Shown here in pieces: positions 1-13,300 of a stretch of DNA of 64,000 bases. Position 1 is the first letter of the stretch, and each line of letters opens with the position of its first letter. A program made the translations under genes and the position numbers. The stretch is from Nomia melanderi (Eukaryota; Arthropoda; Insecta; Hymenoptera; Halictidae): assembly GCF_051020985.1 (NCBI RefSeq), contig NC_135002.1, positions 6,882,001-6,946,000 on the forward strand, written 5' to 3'. The notes beneath the pieces were generated by a model. The model did no database searches and was not told the DNA's origin. It was given only the letters and a program-made list of their open reading frames with translations.

Positions 1-3000
1 AAAGAAAATTAACATCCACCAAGAACACAAAATCGTTACATGACTTGCTCCGTTTTATTAAAACAAAAGTAGATACTAAATAAATAAATACCAAAACTGG
101 CGAATTTTCTTTTTGCATTCTTCAGTATACAATATCAATGCAAGTTTCCGTTTGTAAGTCATCAATAATAACAGTCATCCGTAATACTGATGATAATCAA
201 AGATAACACGCATAATCACGCAACATTCAACATAATTTTAGTTAACCTCCTCCAGAAAAGTTTCATATGGGCACTTACAACCTTTCTATAAATATTCCCC
301 AATTTTTTAAATGAGTATTTAAGCAATCCTCTTTTTATTTCCATGTACAAGAATAACTTAAAATATTCAGCGCGAATGATGAGTTCTACCGTGTTCTCAG
401 ACACGTTCCAGTATGTTCACGCGTCGATCCACGGTGTAGCACCTTTATTTACATTTTCCGATAGCCGGTAGCGCTGAAAACGTCCGCGGGGACACGCCAT
501 TTTCATTCGAGCTCACCGAACACGGAACAATACACGATCGAGCGTTTCCGCGTTCCGTACCCGTCAATATTTACAACGCGTTGAAACCGTTCCGCCGAAA
601 TTAACAACGAAATTGGCCGGATACTGGAAAATCAGCGTCGAGTTTCCGTTGCATCTCACCTGGCCCGTGTTGCAAAGCGTGAACCAACTCTGCCGTGCGA
701 GATTAATTACGAAATTTGTAACGCGAGTCGCGGCTATCGTCGATCGACCGAAATCGAGGTTTCAAAGGGTGAATCACATTTTCTTTTCGGTGACAAGTAT
801 CGAGTTGTTTGGAATTTGTCTTGAATTCGTTAAAATTTTTGGAAGTTTCAAAATGTTTGGAATTTTTTGAAACTTCTCGCACTGTCGAATGAGCAGCATT
901 TTGATCTATAGGCTGCAGAAGCTGTATTTCTGAAGAGATAACTGAATATATTCATAAATCTCAATGAAAATATATCAAAAACGTGTGCAAAGTTTCAACT
1001 AAACAAACATGCGTAGTTTTGTCTACAGAAAACTCCGAAAGTGCCACATTTTTCGTCGAAAAGAAAATGCGATTTTCGCGTCAAGATTAAAGAGTCGAAA
1101 ATCCCGAACGAGAGTTCGTTTCATGCGAAGTTTGGGACTCCGGAAAATCGAGTTTGATTCAATTTTCAGATTCCCGGACTAAATCGAATTGTATGGCTGA
1201 CTATTATATAGTTTTTCTACTCGTTACGAACACCGATATTCTATTTAACGATATTCCGATCCATTGCAGCACCTCGTTGCATTTTTATCGAGTGAAACTG
1301 CGACAATATTTATGGAATCTGAATATTGGCGTGATATTAAAAAATCAATCGTGTGCAAATGGATATTACTATAATCTCTATGCGTTTATAAGAAATTTGA
1401 GAAAACATATCCAAAATATTCAAAATAACGTACTCCTTGGAACGTTCACCAAGAAAAATGATTTTCCAGCGTAATCCCATTTTTCCAATAATATTTTTAA
1501 AAGTGTGAATATCTACAAAAATTGGCAATCCAGATATTCTACGGAAAAAAGTGTTGAAAATATATTATAGGAAAAACGAAAGCGAGGAATCTTGATCCGA
1601 TTATGATTTTTAGTATCCGACTAATATAGCAATGTTATTTAATTTCTGGTCGGAATTATTGCCTCTACAGCGCTGGCGCAAAGGAATTGCGGATGAAACG
1701 TACCGAAATCGGGACGATAAATTTTTATCGATTATACAGTAAAATTTAACGGCGCTCCGTGTCGAGGAATGGTTTCAAATAAACCATGAGACCCGCCCAC
1801 CCCTTCACGCCGTTAAACGTCGCGGCAGCTTTTCGAATCATTCCAAGAGGATCGTTGACGATCGTCTTTGATCCCTGTGAACATTTTCTCCGTCCGCCCC
1901 TGAGGATTACGGTTCCACGTGGGAGATTGAAACGCAGAATGCTCACGGTTCCATAGGAAATAATGAAAGTGGCAAAAGTGATCACGTGAAAACATAAAAA
2001 AACCGATTACGCTGACTTTCGTCTCATATCTGCGATCTGTACGATCTGGATCGTGCCTCAAAAACATTGTATTAATTGCTCGAACCGATTAGACAAAGGA
2101 ACAATCTTCTGTGTGCTACAATTAACCCTGGAGCATCGATCTTTTGTCACAATAAAAGTCTTTTCAATTACACATGTAATATCATTCATAATATTTTCTA
2201 ATCTAATTTATTTATGTTCTTCTGTATCATTAATTTACGACCGAAGTGCAGTTTGTTTCTTTCAGAATTTTCGTGTGACAATTAAAACTGCCAATGAAAA
2301 TGATATAGTTTAGTGATATAGGATTAAAGCATAAATACTCTTTTCGATGTTTCTCTCGATATCAAATATAAAGGTATCGAATTGATCGTTTTAGCGTCAG
2401 ATTAGTATTTTTCATTGTTTTCCTTGTGATATGTTTTGTTGGCGCTACTTTAAGTTGGCGAAGAATACAAAATTGATCTGTGCCGTAAATTCGCACGATG
2501 CACTGGCAGTGAGATAGTCATGAAATATTTGTAATCCTGTAAATGTTATACAGAAATTGTGAAATATTCGCGGCGGATAGCACGAAAGGGTGGTTTACAC
2601 GAAGATTTTTGGCGGAACTAGCCCGCGCAAAATATTCCCTGGGATCCGGAAGCAATATATCGCGCGGTATCCTAGAAAGGCTCCATTAATCAACTAAATC
2701 CCGCTGGTGGCCCGTGTTTTTGACACATGCAAATTAAGATTCGGCCAGAAATATTCAGGATACTTTATCAGCAACGGTTTAACGCGAGCCGCTCGATCCG
2801 GGATAACTTTCAATCCCTTTTAATGTCTCATTCGTTCGCCATTCGGTGTGGATGATTTCAATGAAGCGTGCTAGAAATAAATTTAAACACAATAATCACC
2901 GTGAAAAATGAATTATCTGCAGTCAATATTTAATGAGTCATACCGTTATTGCGCACAGAGGTACGCATAACGCAATGCAGTCGCAAATATTGACAAACGT

Positions 3001-6000
3001 CGAATAACATTTCATTCCACACCGAATTTATTGGACTTCATAATCATTGAAATAAATTTCTCCTTAATCCTATTATGTGTAAAATAATCCAGGAAAGTTA
3101 TAATTTCCGCGAAACAATGTGTACAACATTCATTATTGCCTGAGCAACGATTTAATAAACCTTGATCACTGATTTCGCTGTGAAGTTTACGTAAACTTGA
3201 CAAGTAACCGATACCATTATAATATGAAAATAATGAAGTCATAATAGAGTTGCATATAAGTCGAAGAATGCAGCAAGATTAACTACCCATTTACTCGAGT
3301 CCACTATAAAGCAAATTACTCCGAGACTGTTATATTAAACAATATTAAACAATAGTAAATTTTCAATTCATTAGCCAACAAAATATAGAAAATACCTATA
3401 GTACAATAAACACAAAGTATTCTGTTGGTAATAAATTAACCACTGAATACAAAAAACGTAGACAGATCAATTTCATTATAAAACATAGATAAATATAGGT
3501 CAATCTCATCTTCCGTCAATTAATGGTTACTATCAAACTGAAATTAAATTACCACTCGTATATATGCTGCTTTCCTCCGAGAGGCTACGAGAAAAGCAGC
3601 AGCCAAGCCGCACGTTCCAACGAAGCAAACCGCGCAAAAGTAACCGCCCACCGATCCGTCTGCCGGAAGTCCTTCGCGACGCTGGTACATCGTCGACCGC
3701 GTAGGATCGTCTCTTTACGGCATCACAGTTAAGCGTACCTCGCTTAATTAAACGTAATGCTCCGTGGGCGTTCAGATCTACGACACTAATCCCGGTCAAA
3801 AGACGGCGGTACATACGCTCGAAAGCCGATTTGCCACCGGTTCGCGTATAAACGGGTCAGCTTGTCCGGAAATGGTGCACATTCGTCGGTGAACTCGCAC
3901 GGAAAAGCGAGGATCCACGAAAATTCAGTCCCCGAGGGCTACTATCGCGGTGCGTCTCTTAAGTTTTCGTCCGCCCGATTCGGTTTGCGGCGGACGCGTC
4001 AAAGAACATCAAAGAAATCATCCGTCAAAGGGTTGAATCTCGCTCCCTCGTTTGCATTTCAAATTAATTGGCGAGCCCGACTCGGCTGTAGCGGGTGGCC
4101 TAATAAAGCGAAGGACGATCGAAAAATACGGCCTTGATTCTTCCTTGTCTGATTCTTCTTCTTCTTCTTCTTCTTCTTTTGTGCTTGGCTGTGTTGTCTT
4201 TTGGTGCGTATTGTCTTTATTTCATTGTGAGGAACATCTGGACTTTGCAAGACGTTTCAGAGGAATCGATAGTTGGATTTGAATTCCTTGTTAGCAGTTC
4301 ATAAACCAGCTTTTACGATAAATTTATTTTTATGTAGGTATTTTCTTTTTACAGCTGAATAATGGTTAGCAAAGTGGTATTGCGAGTCTAAGCATAGAAG
4401 ATAATAAAGAAAGAGGTTTCTGTACACGTATTGAACACTAAAAAGTCGACCCTGAAACCGCTGAAACAGCAGACGTTCAGATTTTCTATGGGGCAAGATA
4501 CGAAACCATTTTTCGGCGTTTATTGCGTGAAGTAATGGGCTTTTATTTAAATCCCGCGGGTTTACGGCCCCCGATAACCGTCCCCTGTTCAATTCCCGTC
4601 TGCCTGGAAAAATGCTTGGATCAAGGAAGATAACCTTCTTACATTTTGATACATATAATATACAACGGAATGGGGTAATACAACCTACTGCTTCTGTCAC
4701 ACATAAGTAATATAACATCACTGAAAAACGTATGATCTTAAAGCAGCTTTAAAATAGATATCAATTTCACGAGAAAATTTTCCTACGTCCGGATATTCAG
4801 AAGCTTCAACAAAATTCCCTTTCATAAATCTTTACACGCGTACCTATGAAGTAACTTTCGACAACAGACATCTAATAATAGCTCATAAATCCTATCATAA
4901 CGCAATTCGACTGAATACCTTCTTCAACTTCCATAACACAATTCATTAATTCTATATCTATCCTAAGTATCGATACACATTGTTATTACTCAAAACTCAA
5001 CAGCAAATCCGAAAGAGTAAAAATATTACGTAAAACATTATTTCTTTGCAAGAAAACAGCTTTAAACCGAGTAATAGCGTGCCAAGTCATCAGGAACCGC
5101 TCTAATGGCGCGAGCCCCGCAAGATGGAGGCGGGAAAGATGTCGCTGCGGACGATATTTCACGGAGGAGCCGTTTAACCGTCGCAACAAAAGGGAATGTT
5201 ATCGTCATTCGCGAAAACGATGAAAAGCAAAGCGTTATCGGCGTTAACGAAACTCCTCGGGTACTCGTTGTCCTGGACGTAACGATCTCGCCGTTGAACG
5301 TATTGGAAAAACGATACGCGTGGCCGCAGCGATGCAGTGCCCGCTCGTATTCGTTCGGCCGCGATACCGGCCGCGTTTCCCTACGCTTTCCCCCGGAATT
5401 CGAGATGATACGCCTTGACAACCCGTGCGTCACGAAACAATATCCCCGCGTCCGATCGGCTGACAGCGTGATAACTTGACCGAAAAGTAATATTTTCGGA
5501 TGCTGTCGGATCGGGAGGACGAGCGAATCCGATATCTTCCGGCTACGTCAAGAGCCCGACCGGCTGAGTTTTAATATTCTTCGGAAGACAAAACTGATAG
5601 GTCGGAAAAATGTGCAGGAAAATAGCCGACTCTCGGATTTTATTGAATTTCCAGGAAGACAGAACACCTATCGTAGGGCTGACATTGACATTTAATTGTC
5701 GCGGAATTGATCGATCGTGAGAAACGAGGTCCGAGATTCTAGCTGAATGTCAAGGATTACTTTGTTCTGTATTTGCTCGACGCGATGATTGTTTTCCGCG
5801 AGATCTTGTTGAATAAGAAACGCCACTTCCATCGTCCTGTGTCAAGGAAAAATATCGAGGGTCTGCGATTATCCTAATTATGCAACGGAAGGACTCGAGC
5901 AAAGACGTTCCCAGTATTCTAGCGTTCCCGATAATCAATACGGAGTGTTCCGAGGAGTTCGAATGAAATTCGAACTTCAATTATTCGCATAATCTCGAGG

Positions 6001-9000
6001 GAAGGGAAGAACAGGAGCGGAAGTATCGTTGATTCTGTAGCACCGGCAACAATTTTTGTCTTTGTTTTCAAATTCCTCCTGTGATATTCCTTTTCATCCG
6101 TGATGCTGTTTTCTCTGCATTTATTTTATTTCGCGGGTTTGTTCAATGGAAAATTCTTCTTGTGCTTTCGTTGCATGGCATTTGCATCGTACTGCTCGAA
6201 TAACCCGAAGCCTCTTAACGATCAATATACCTTGTGTCTACCAGAAAATAACGAAAAACCCAATGCAACCGTGAAATATTCAAGACGAAAGCGCATGAAG
6301 CAGATTGAACCGAACTTTCTCTGATTTAAAACACCTTGAACAACCAATTAGGATCCCGGTATCATTCGAGGGTGTCCCAAGGGCAGGTATCCCGATCGGA
6401 ATAATCTCAAAGCGGACACGCCGGAACTTCTCCGAGGACTCTAGGCGCGCGGTTCAATTTGCTAATAACGAAGGAAACTCGGCCATAGAAGCGGGGACGT
6501 TCCTCCGAATCGAAAATCAATAAATCTGCCGCGGCGGGGGGGCAACGGGATGCATCACGGCCCGGGCACGGGGATTGCTACGTCGATCAACATGCCGCTC
6601 GTCGCCCCGTCGAGGACAACCCTTTCGTTTCGCCGCGCAGTCAGGTGATCCCGGCAAATCTGCGCATGCAAATCGTTGATAAACGACAATCAACAGGTGC
6701 CGAAAGGTCAACGGGCCATTAGGCTCGAATCCAACCGTCGGTGTTGCGAGCCGCTTGCTTTCCGGGACCACCTGAAATTCGTTAACGAGGGATCGGGACA
6801 CTTTTCGGTGGTTAAATCCGAGCGCCGGCGTCGTAGAACCTCTCCTCCTGACTCTGTAATTCGACTGTTAACGTATTGAGTCAGGTATCCTCGTCTGGCG
6901 CTTAGTTAGCGATCTTCGGAGGGATTCCTCTTCGTTCTGCACACCTGTTCTCGCGATTAATCTTGCTGGTACCGTTTACTTGGTACATTTGCCTCGGAGA
7001 TTAATGACAGATATTCTGTAGTTTTAATATATAAAGTCCCTTGGTAGCTTGGGTTTTGTTTGGCTCTTAACAGGCGAATGAATTTTTACGCAATGACCTG
7101 AAAATAGAAGTTTGCGTAAAGATCCACAGTCTATGTACCGCAAAATAATTTTATGTCATCGCTGAGCAATGCACTCGAAAAGGAATATTCAAATAAATTG
7201 CATCTGCCAATAAAACCAATCGACAGAGATGCAGAGGAATAAGGTAGTTAAGTAAAAGGAACTCGGTAGAATCGAAGAGTCCAACGATCATAACTCCGGA
7301 TGTTATTCCCCGTGTTATTCCGCTGGCGCCCGACAGCCTCATTATTACCCCGCGAGAGTATAAGCTTAGCCCGGTCGCGAGAAACGCAAGCACCCAAAAA
7401 TGGCGGTGCTCGAGAGCTCAAGCACCCGGGTGACACGCTTTCCCCGCGGCTCTTTTCACCGCTGCTCGTTGCGTCGAAACTAAGCCCACTCGTAAAAATA
7501 CAAGCCGCCGCTATCAAAACGTCCGCGAGTGCATCCCGATAAAAGGTGTCCGCGAAATAACGCGGCGGCAGCGAGCGCCGCATGGAAAGAGGCAAAGCCG
7601 TGTGAAACGCGACGGCGTAAAGCTGCTTTTACGTCGCAGCTTCGATACCAGAGAAGTTAATAAGCTGATATTGCCCTCCGCTTCGTGGCTGTCGACGCGG
7701 CGAACTGGCAAAACGGGTTTCTCGCAATGCGTTTTGTTTGTAGCTTCGGCTACTTGCGTATGACCTACATGAATCCGATTCGATTGGCTACGAATAGCAA
7801 ACTAGTAAATAGATCGAACTGGTATCAAAAACGAGACGAGGAAAAATGAAAACTGACCAATTTAGACCTGCATTCATTTGCCTAGGCACCAAACAGAGGA
7901 TGTTCGATACCAGAGAACGTCGATTATGGTGTCGATAAAAGTAACTAGACTAAACTTAGTAAGTTTACTCAAACTAAAATTATCGCGCGATAATCGCGTT
8001 CTAACAAACTTCAATGAACTGTCCTAAATCCATCACGAACACGATCAAAACAAAGAAACGACAAGTGAAGCTTGAATACCCCATTCAATTTGATTCCTAC
8101 AGATTCACTTCGATTTACAAATGACAAAGGCGCGTCTCTCGAGCCGACGATCATCGCTTCGCTCGCTACTTTGACGTAAACGTTTCCGTGCCGACACAAC
8201 GTAAACGATTTCCACGCTTCGCTCTCGTCGACGCTCTTATCGTGCATCACAGCTGCGATGTAAACGCAGCCTAACGCGGAAGGCCGATGGAACGCGAACC
8301 GAAACTTCCGCCAGGACGCTCTTGTAACTCTCCCGCGATCCACTAACTGCGCCGTTGTAATTCGTTTTATCGACACGACCCGGCAGCCTATCCCGAGCCA
8401 GCTCGCGATCCTGCCCGTTGTCCTTCCAACGAATTATCCCTCGTAAAACGCACAAGTCGATGCACCGCAAACGACGCTACCGCGCCGGGGCTTTACGACG
8501 CCCCGTTCCCGGTCGGCCGGGTTCAGGAGCGAACCGTCCTCTCTTTGTTAACGCGACACCGTTCCGCCACCGGGCTTCCGGTTTCCGTTCGAACGTTTCA
8601 GAGACTTTTTGGCCGGCCGCCATGATTTAGTGTCCTCCACTCGTTGGGCTCTTTGGAACCGAGTTCCTGCGATTTTAGAGGCCTTTCGGAGATACTGTTG
8701 CCACCTGAATTAACCTTTCCCAACTGGAGTCCCGTTCGGTGGAATTGGAAGTATTCCGTCGGTGTGCACGTTATTTTATTGGAATCGATGCTTGAGGGGA
8801 TAGAACTGTTATTTGACAGATAATTGAGAGGGTGTAGATGATGAAGCTGTCGACTGATCGATACTTTTTTATCTTAATGCATCGTGTATCGGCTAATTTT
8901 CAGAAAGCTGAATTCTGCGGATGCCGATTTTCAGCGAGATCAACTTATATCGCTATGTATAGAAAAACTCAAACATCATATTGCTATGTAGTATATCTTA

Positions 9001-9941
9001 AATAGATGATCAGTTCGAGTCAAATTTAATTTTTTCAAATGTAATTAGCAAAGTTGCACAGCTAAGTGTCTTCTTATAAAAACGAGATTTCTAGTGTGCA
9101 ATGTGTTAATTGTTTAGGGTTTACGATGATGCGAGTATATTGCTGCGTTCATTTTGTAATGTTTCTCCTATTTCTCTTATAGCGAGCATAAATCGAGTTT
9201 CATCTCTGTTAAACATAATTTATTGAACGACGTTTCGCCTGTTTGGAAACTCGAGATAGAAGCTTCAGCATTTTTCAAAATAAAGTGGAAACACGCCAGG
9301 TTTGTTCTGTACACAATACGTGTCAGGTACAATTAAGTTGAAAACATTTCGCGCCGATAAAGCGCGCAACCGCGGGGCAGGCTGTCTTCTTTGAAAAAAG
9401 AAATTGTTTATTCGATCGGCACCGGAAACGAGCGGATGCCTCACGGGAGCCACCAAAGACAGCGTTGCACCCGCGCCGTGATCGGGGATAGAAAAACGGA
9501 AGCTTGAAAAACGACGGTCCCGCGACAGAGCACAAATAATGCGACTTATCTACGTCCGCCACGCATTTTCGCTGGAGCTAACGTATTATAGTAATCCTGC
9601 TCGAAGCTGTCGGATCACATTCCCAGGGAGGCAATCTTGTTTTTTCGAACAGACCACCGATAAACAACATTAACGAACTCGAACCTAAAATACGAACGAA
9701 AACATCTTTGGAAAACTTCGACGAAATTTAATCTGAAATAAACAAACATTTCGAAAATATCCATCTAACACACATTCACCTTTCTTTATACTTTCAATTA
9801 TCTGGAATCATTAGTGTCAAAAAAACGATTCTACTTCACTTTGGATTCTAGATGATCGACTATAGATATATAACTTTGCTCGTTGTAAGGACGAGTTTCT
9901 TTTTCTCTTGATTAATGTATCGTGATTATTTCTGTTGACAG
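1..9941. other. non-coding stretch upstream of the first visible SK exon (probably SK intron)
   Basis: The exon at 9942 is internal, because it opens with a splice acceptor and codes for the segment just before S3. The preceding SK exon (S1-S2) should therefore lie upstream. I did not find that conserved sequence in this stretch on the plus strand, so most of it is probably one long SK intron. Short open frames occur here on both strands, often overlapping each other, but none shows a domain I recognise. The stretch holds a TTC microsatellite at 4153-4179 and CpG-rich patches around 3600-4000, 5100-5500 and 7300-8600. An alternative first exon or enhancer could be hidden here. Confidence 0.5.
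4153..4179. repeat. (TTC)n microsatellite
   Basis: About eight to nine TTC units in a row, ending in a short T run. Read on the minus strand it is a (GAA)n tract. Confidence 0.9.
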
Positions 9942-10363
9942 TTGTTCATGATCGATAACTGCGCGGACGATTGGCGGATCGCGATGACCTGGCAGAGGAT
10001 CGCGCAGATTACGCTCGAGTTGGTAATCTGCGCGATCCACCCGATCCCAGGGGAATACTACTTCTTGTGGACGACCAAGCTGGTGAACAAGGGCGGTGAC
10101 TTCGGCTCGAAATGGGTACCGTACGACGTCACCCTCTCGCTGCCGATGTTCTTCAGACTCTACCTCATCTTTCGCGTTATGCTGCTGCACTCGAAGCTGT
10201 TCACCGACGCCTCGTCGCGCAGCATAGGGGCCTTGAATCGTATTAACTTCAACACCAGGTTCGTCCTGAAAACCCTGATGACCATCTGCCCGGGCACCGT
10301 GTTGGTCGTCTTCATGGTCTCGTTATGGATCATCGCCTCTTGGACGTTACGCCAGTGCGAGAG
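9942..10363 (+). CDS. SK: SK exon: S3, S4 and S5 segments
   Basis: The acceptor tctgttgacag precedes TTG TTC ATG ATC and the donor AG|gtgag follows. Codes 140 residues plus two bases. Visible are the S3 region (around AMTWQRIAQITLELVICAI), the S4-like FRLYLIFRVMLLH with few basic residues as in SK channels, the conserved SSRSIGALNRINFNTRF stretch, and S5 (PGTVLVVFMVSLWIIASW). The first residue is not a start codon in use: the family continues upstream. Confidence 0.95.
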
Positions 10364-13300
10364 GTGAGAGTGCAACCTTAACCTTCTTCGTCGCAGGATT
10401 CGCCGAATAAATCTGAATAAAGAAATTACGTTAATCCCGTCAAACTTTCGATCCAAGTTTTCTGATTCTCAAGATTTTGTAATTGAGAAAAAGGTACCTA
10501 TGTATCAAGCATTAATCCAATAGGAAAGTTTCTATGTATTCTTCATGATAGTATTGTCAAATATCAGATGAATCTATTACCGAAGTTATGCCCCGAAATT
10601 GGAACCCAACTTAACTGAAAATAACCCCAATAATACAGTTGTTGGTCCCGTGTTCATGGGATAAATCACTCGAAATCATTGACAAGTTTGTTAAAAAATA
10701 TTAAAACGTAACAGTTGTCGCGCGAATATTGTGACATCCCTTCGCGGTACCTGGCATCGACCGCAATTCGGAATATCGCAGACTGAGCAATATTCGGAAA
10801 TGAAGCGAATATAGCATCCAAATGTCCAATCTGAAATTCGAGAATCTTCAAACTGAAAAACATTATGTATTTCACCATACGACGATATCGAACGACAAAA
10901 TGAAGAACATTCTTCAACTATCAAAACGTCCATTCACGCGTTTAGCATTTAACCGCGGGATAGTTCAATCTTTTTACCGCGTTACCGCTGGAAACCGAGA
11001 CCTCCACTCGACCGGCAACGCAAAACCGCGCTTTTTACCAAACCGGAAGCTACCGGTATCCCGTTCGGACTACTCATCGGCGCTAACAGGCTCTCCAGGC
11101 AAATCTTCCCCCGGAACAAGGGCATAAATCACGGCCGCCGTGATATCGGCCGGTCGGAGAGGCTCGAGCCGTTAAAACGGCAATAGAGGATTTAGTACGT
11201 CGCGCGTGGGGGCGGCAGAGGGTTGGCTCGAGATTGCTAGTCCGCGTATAATTAAATTCTCCCGCAAATAGCACAGGGCCGATTTAGGGAAACTGCGGAG
11301 GGCGCGGGGCGATCAATCTTCGCGGGCCAATCGAGGACCTCTCGCGAAGGGACCTCTTGTATTCTTTCTTTCGCTTCGACGGAAACGAATAGGGGCTTGC
11401 CGCTTCTCCCTTCAAGCCGATGAACAACCAGTGGCGACTTCCGGTCTTCCTTAAACCCATTCGAGACCACGATTTTTCTCAACTCCAGAGAAAGCTACCG
11501 AATGGATCGAACTGACCCATTCCTAAATTCTTTTTCCCCAGTTATTGAAAAGGTAACCGATGTTTCTTTCAGAAACGAATAAGGAAATTGACTTAGCAGT
11601 ACGCGAGCTGAACCATAAATCAATTGAAATCTCAATGGACGCGCTCTTGGAGTTCTACGGAAAAATTAGAACCATCTTGCGTGCTCGGTGATAATGTTAA
11701 AAATAGCCCTTTAGAGTCAAGACTCGAAATCGTTACTTTTGCTGTTCATACTCCGTGATTCCAGGTTACTGATATATCATTAATTATTACTATGTTAAAG
11801 ATATTCTTTATTATTAATATATCATCAATTATTACTATATCAAAGATATTCTTTATTATTAATATATCATTAATTATTACTATATCAAAAATATTCTTCA
11901 TTATTAACCCTTTGCGAACGAAGATTCTTTGAAATGTACAAAACCTTCGGTAGATGAATTTAAATTATACATCGATCGCTTAATTGATAGGAAAACAGGA
12001 AACTACGTGCTAATCTTGTGCTGTTTCACTAAATTAATCATTTGTTCGCGACATGGTCTTCCAAATACGAACATCTGATCTCACCGGGATGTCGACATTC
12101 GTCCGTAAAGGGTTAATATATCATTACATATTAATTTATTCTCCCTTTATTTCGCAATATATTCCCTTCTGAATTTGATAAATCAACGACATATCGTCGT
12201 TCAGCGCTGTAAGAGTTAAATGAGACGTATCGGCTCGCCGGGATGAAAGGCCGCGTTGAATTTTCAATCAGTTATAGAAGTTGTGTTGTCTGTCCGTCGA
12301 CCGGCATCCACTTCCGTGGGCTTCGTTTTCTTCCTCTTCCCGCTAGTTCCCGGAAGTACCCACCAACCGACGGGAACTTCCGAGGATACCCCATTCACCC
12401 GGACGAGATACCGGGAATTTATAACGTCGGCCGCTTTGCTAGAAACGATCTCGAAAGATTGGTCGACCAGGGGGGACGCTGAAAATTTCATCTGGCAACG
12501 GAGCGGAGGTTATTAAAGCGGTTTCGTGTTTGTGCGCACTCGCTGATTAAGCTGTCGTTCGCCGGGGATTAAAGGGCAGACCTAGCTTCAGCGGGAGGAT
12601 GTTTTTCAAGGTTCTGCTTTGTTAGAATATTACGCGCGCCCGCGCCCCGTTGCCGCCCGGTAATTTCTGTGTTATCCGGTTCAGCGTAATATCGTTCGAT
12701 CCGACGCACTCCTTTTTTGCTTTCCATTGTAATCATCCGATTTTCTGTGGACCCACGTCGCGCTGATATTTGCCAAGCTTCGGAATGACGCGTTCAAGAT
12801 GTTTCATTGGAGATTGAATTTTTTCTTAATAAGAAATTTGGAATATCTAAGATACGAATATCAACGAGCAGAATTGTCAATTGAAATATACGTAGAAATC
12901 GAGAGAAATGTGCGCGACGTATCGAGGAAGATGAATCAATTCAATTTTAGAATACTCCCGGTCAAGATTGTTTCGATTACTTCAAATTTCTTTTTGCATA
13001 ACGTGAATCGTAATTTGAATTAAAACTGTATTTCCGATACGAAAATATTCCTAAGAGCTGTCGGAGATACCCTCAACGATGGCGGCTCCAAGTAACGCGA
13101 AATTGGCTCTCAGTCCGCGATTCCGTCGTTCTTATCTCGTATTCCAAATCCAACGAACGTAGCTTTCGAGCGGAGCTTCCGGTTTCATAGAAACGTTACC
13201 GTAACGATGAGAACATAAAACTTATCCCCTCGCTGTCAGGAATCTGGCCACTCGAAACGGCGTTTCATCCTGGTCGTTGCTTCGTTCAATTTTTAGGGAC

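Noticed and set aside
4299..4721. 140-codon minus-strand open frame
   Set aside because: No recognisable family, irregular composition and no splice or start context; noted only because of its length.
5105..5479. 124-codon plus-strand open frame
   Set aside because: An overlapping antisense frame of 123 codons is equally long, and neither shows a domain.
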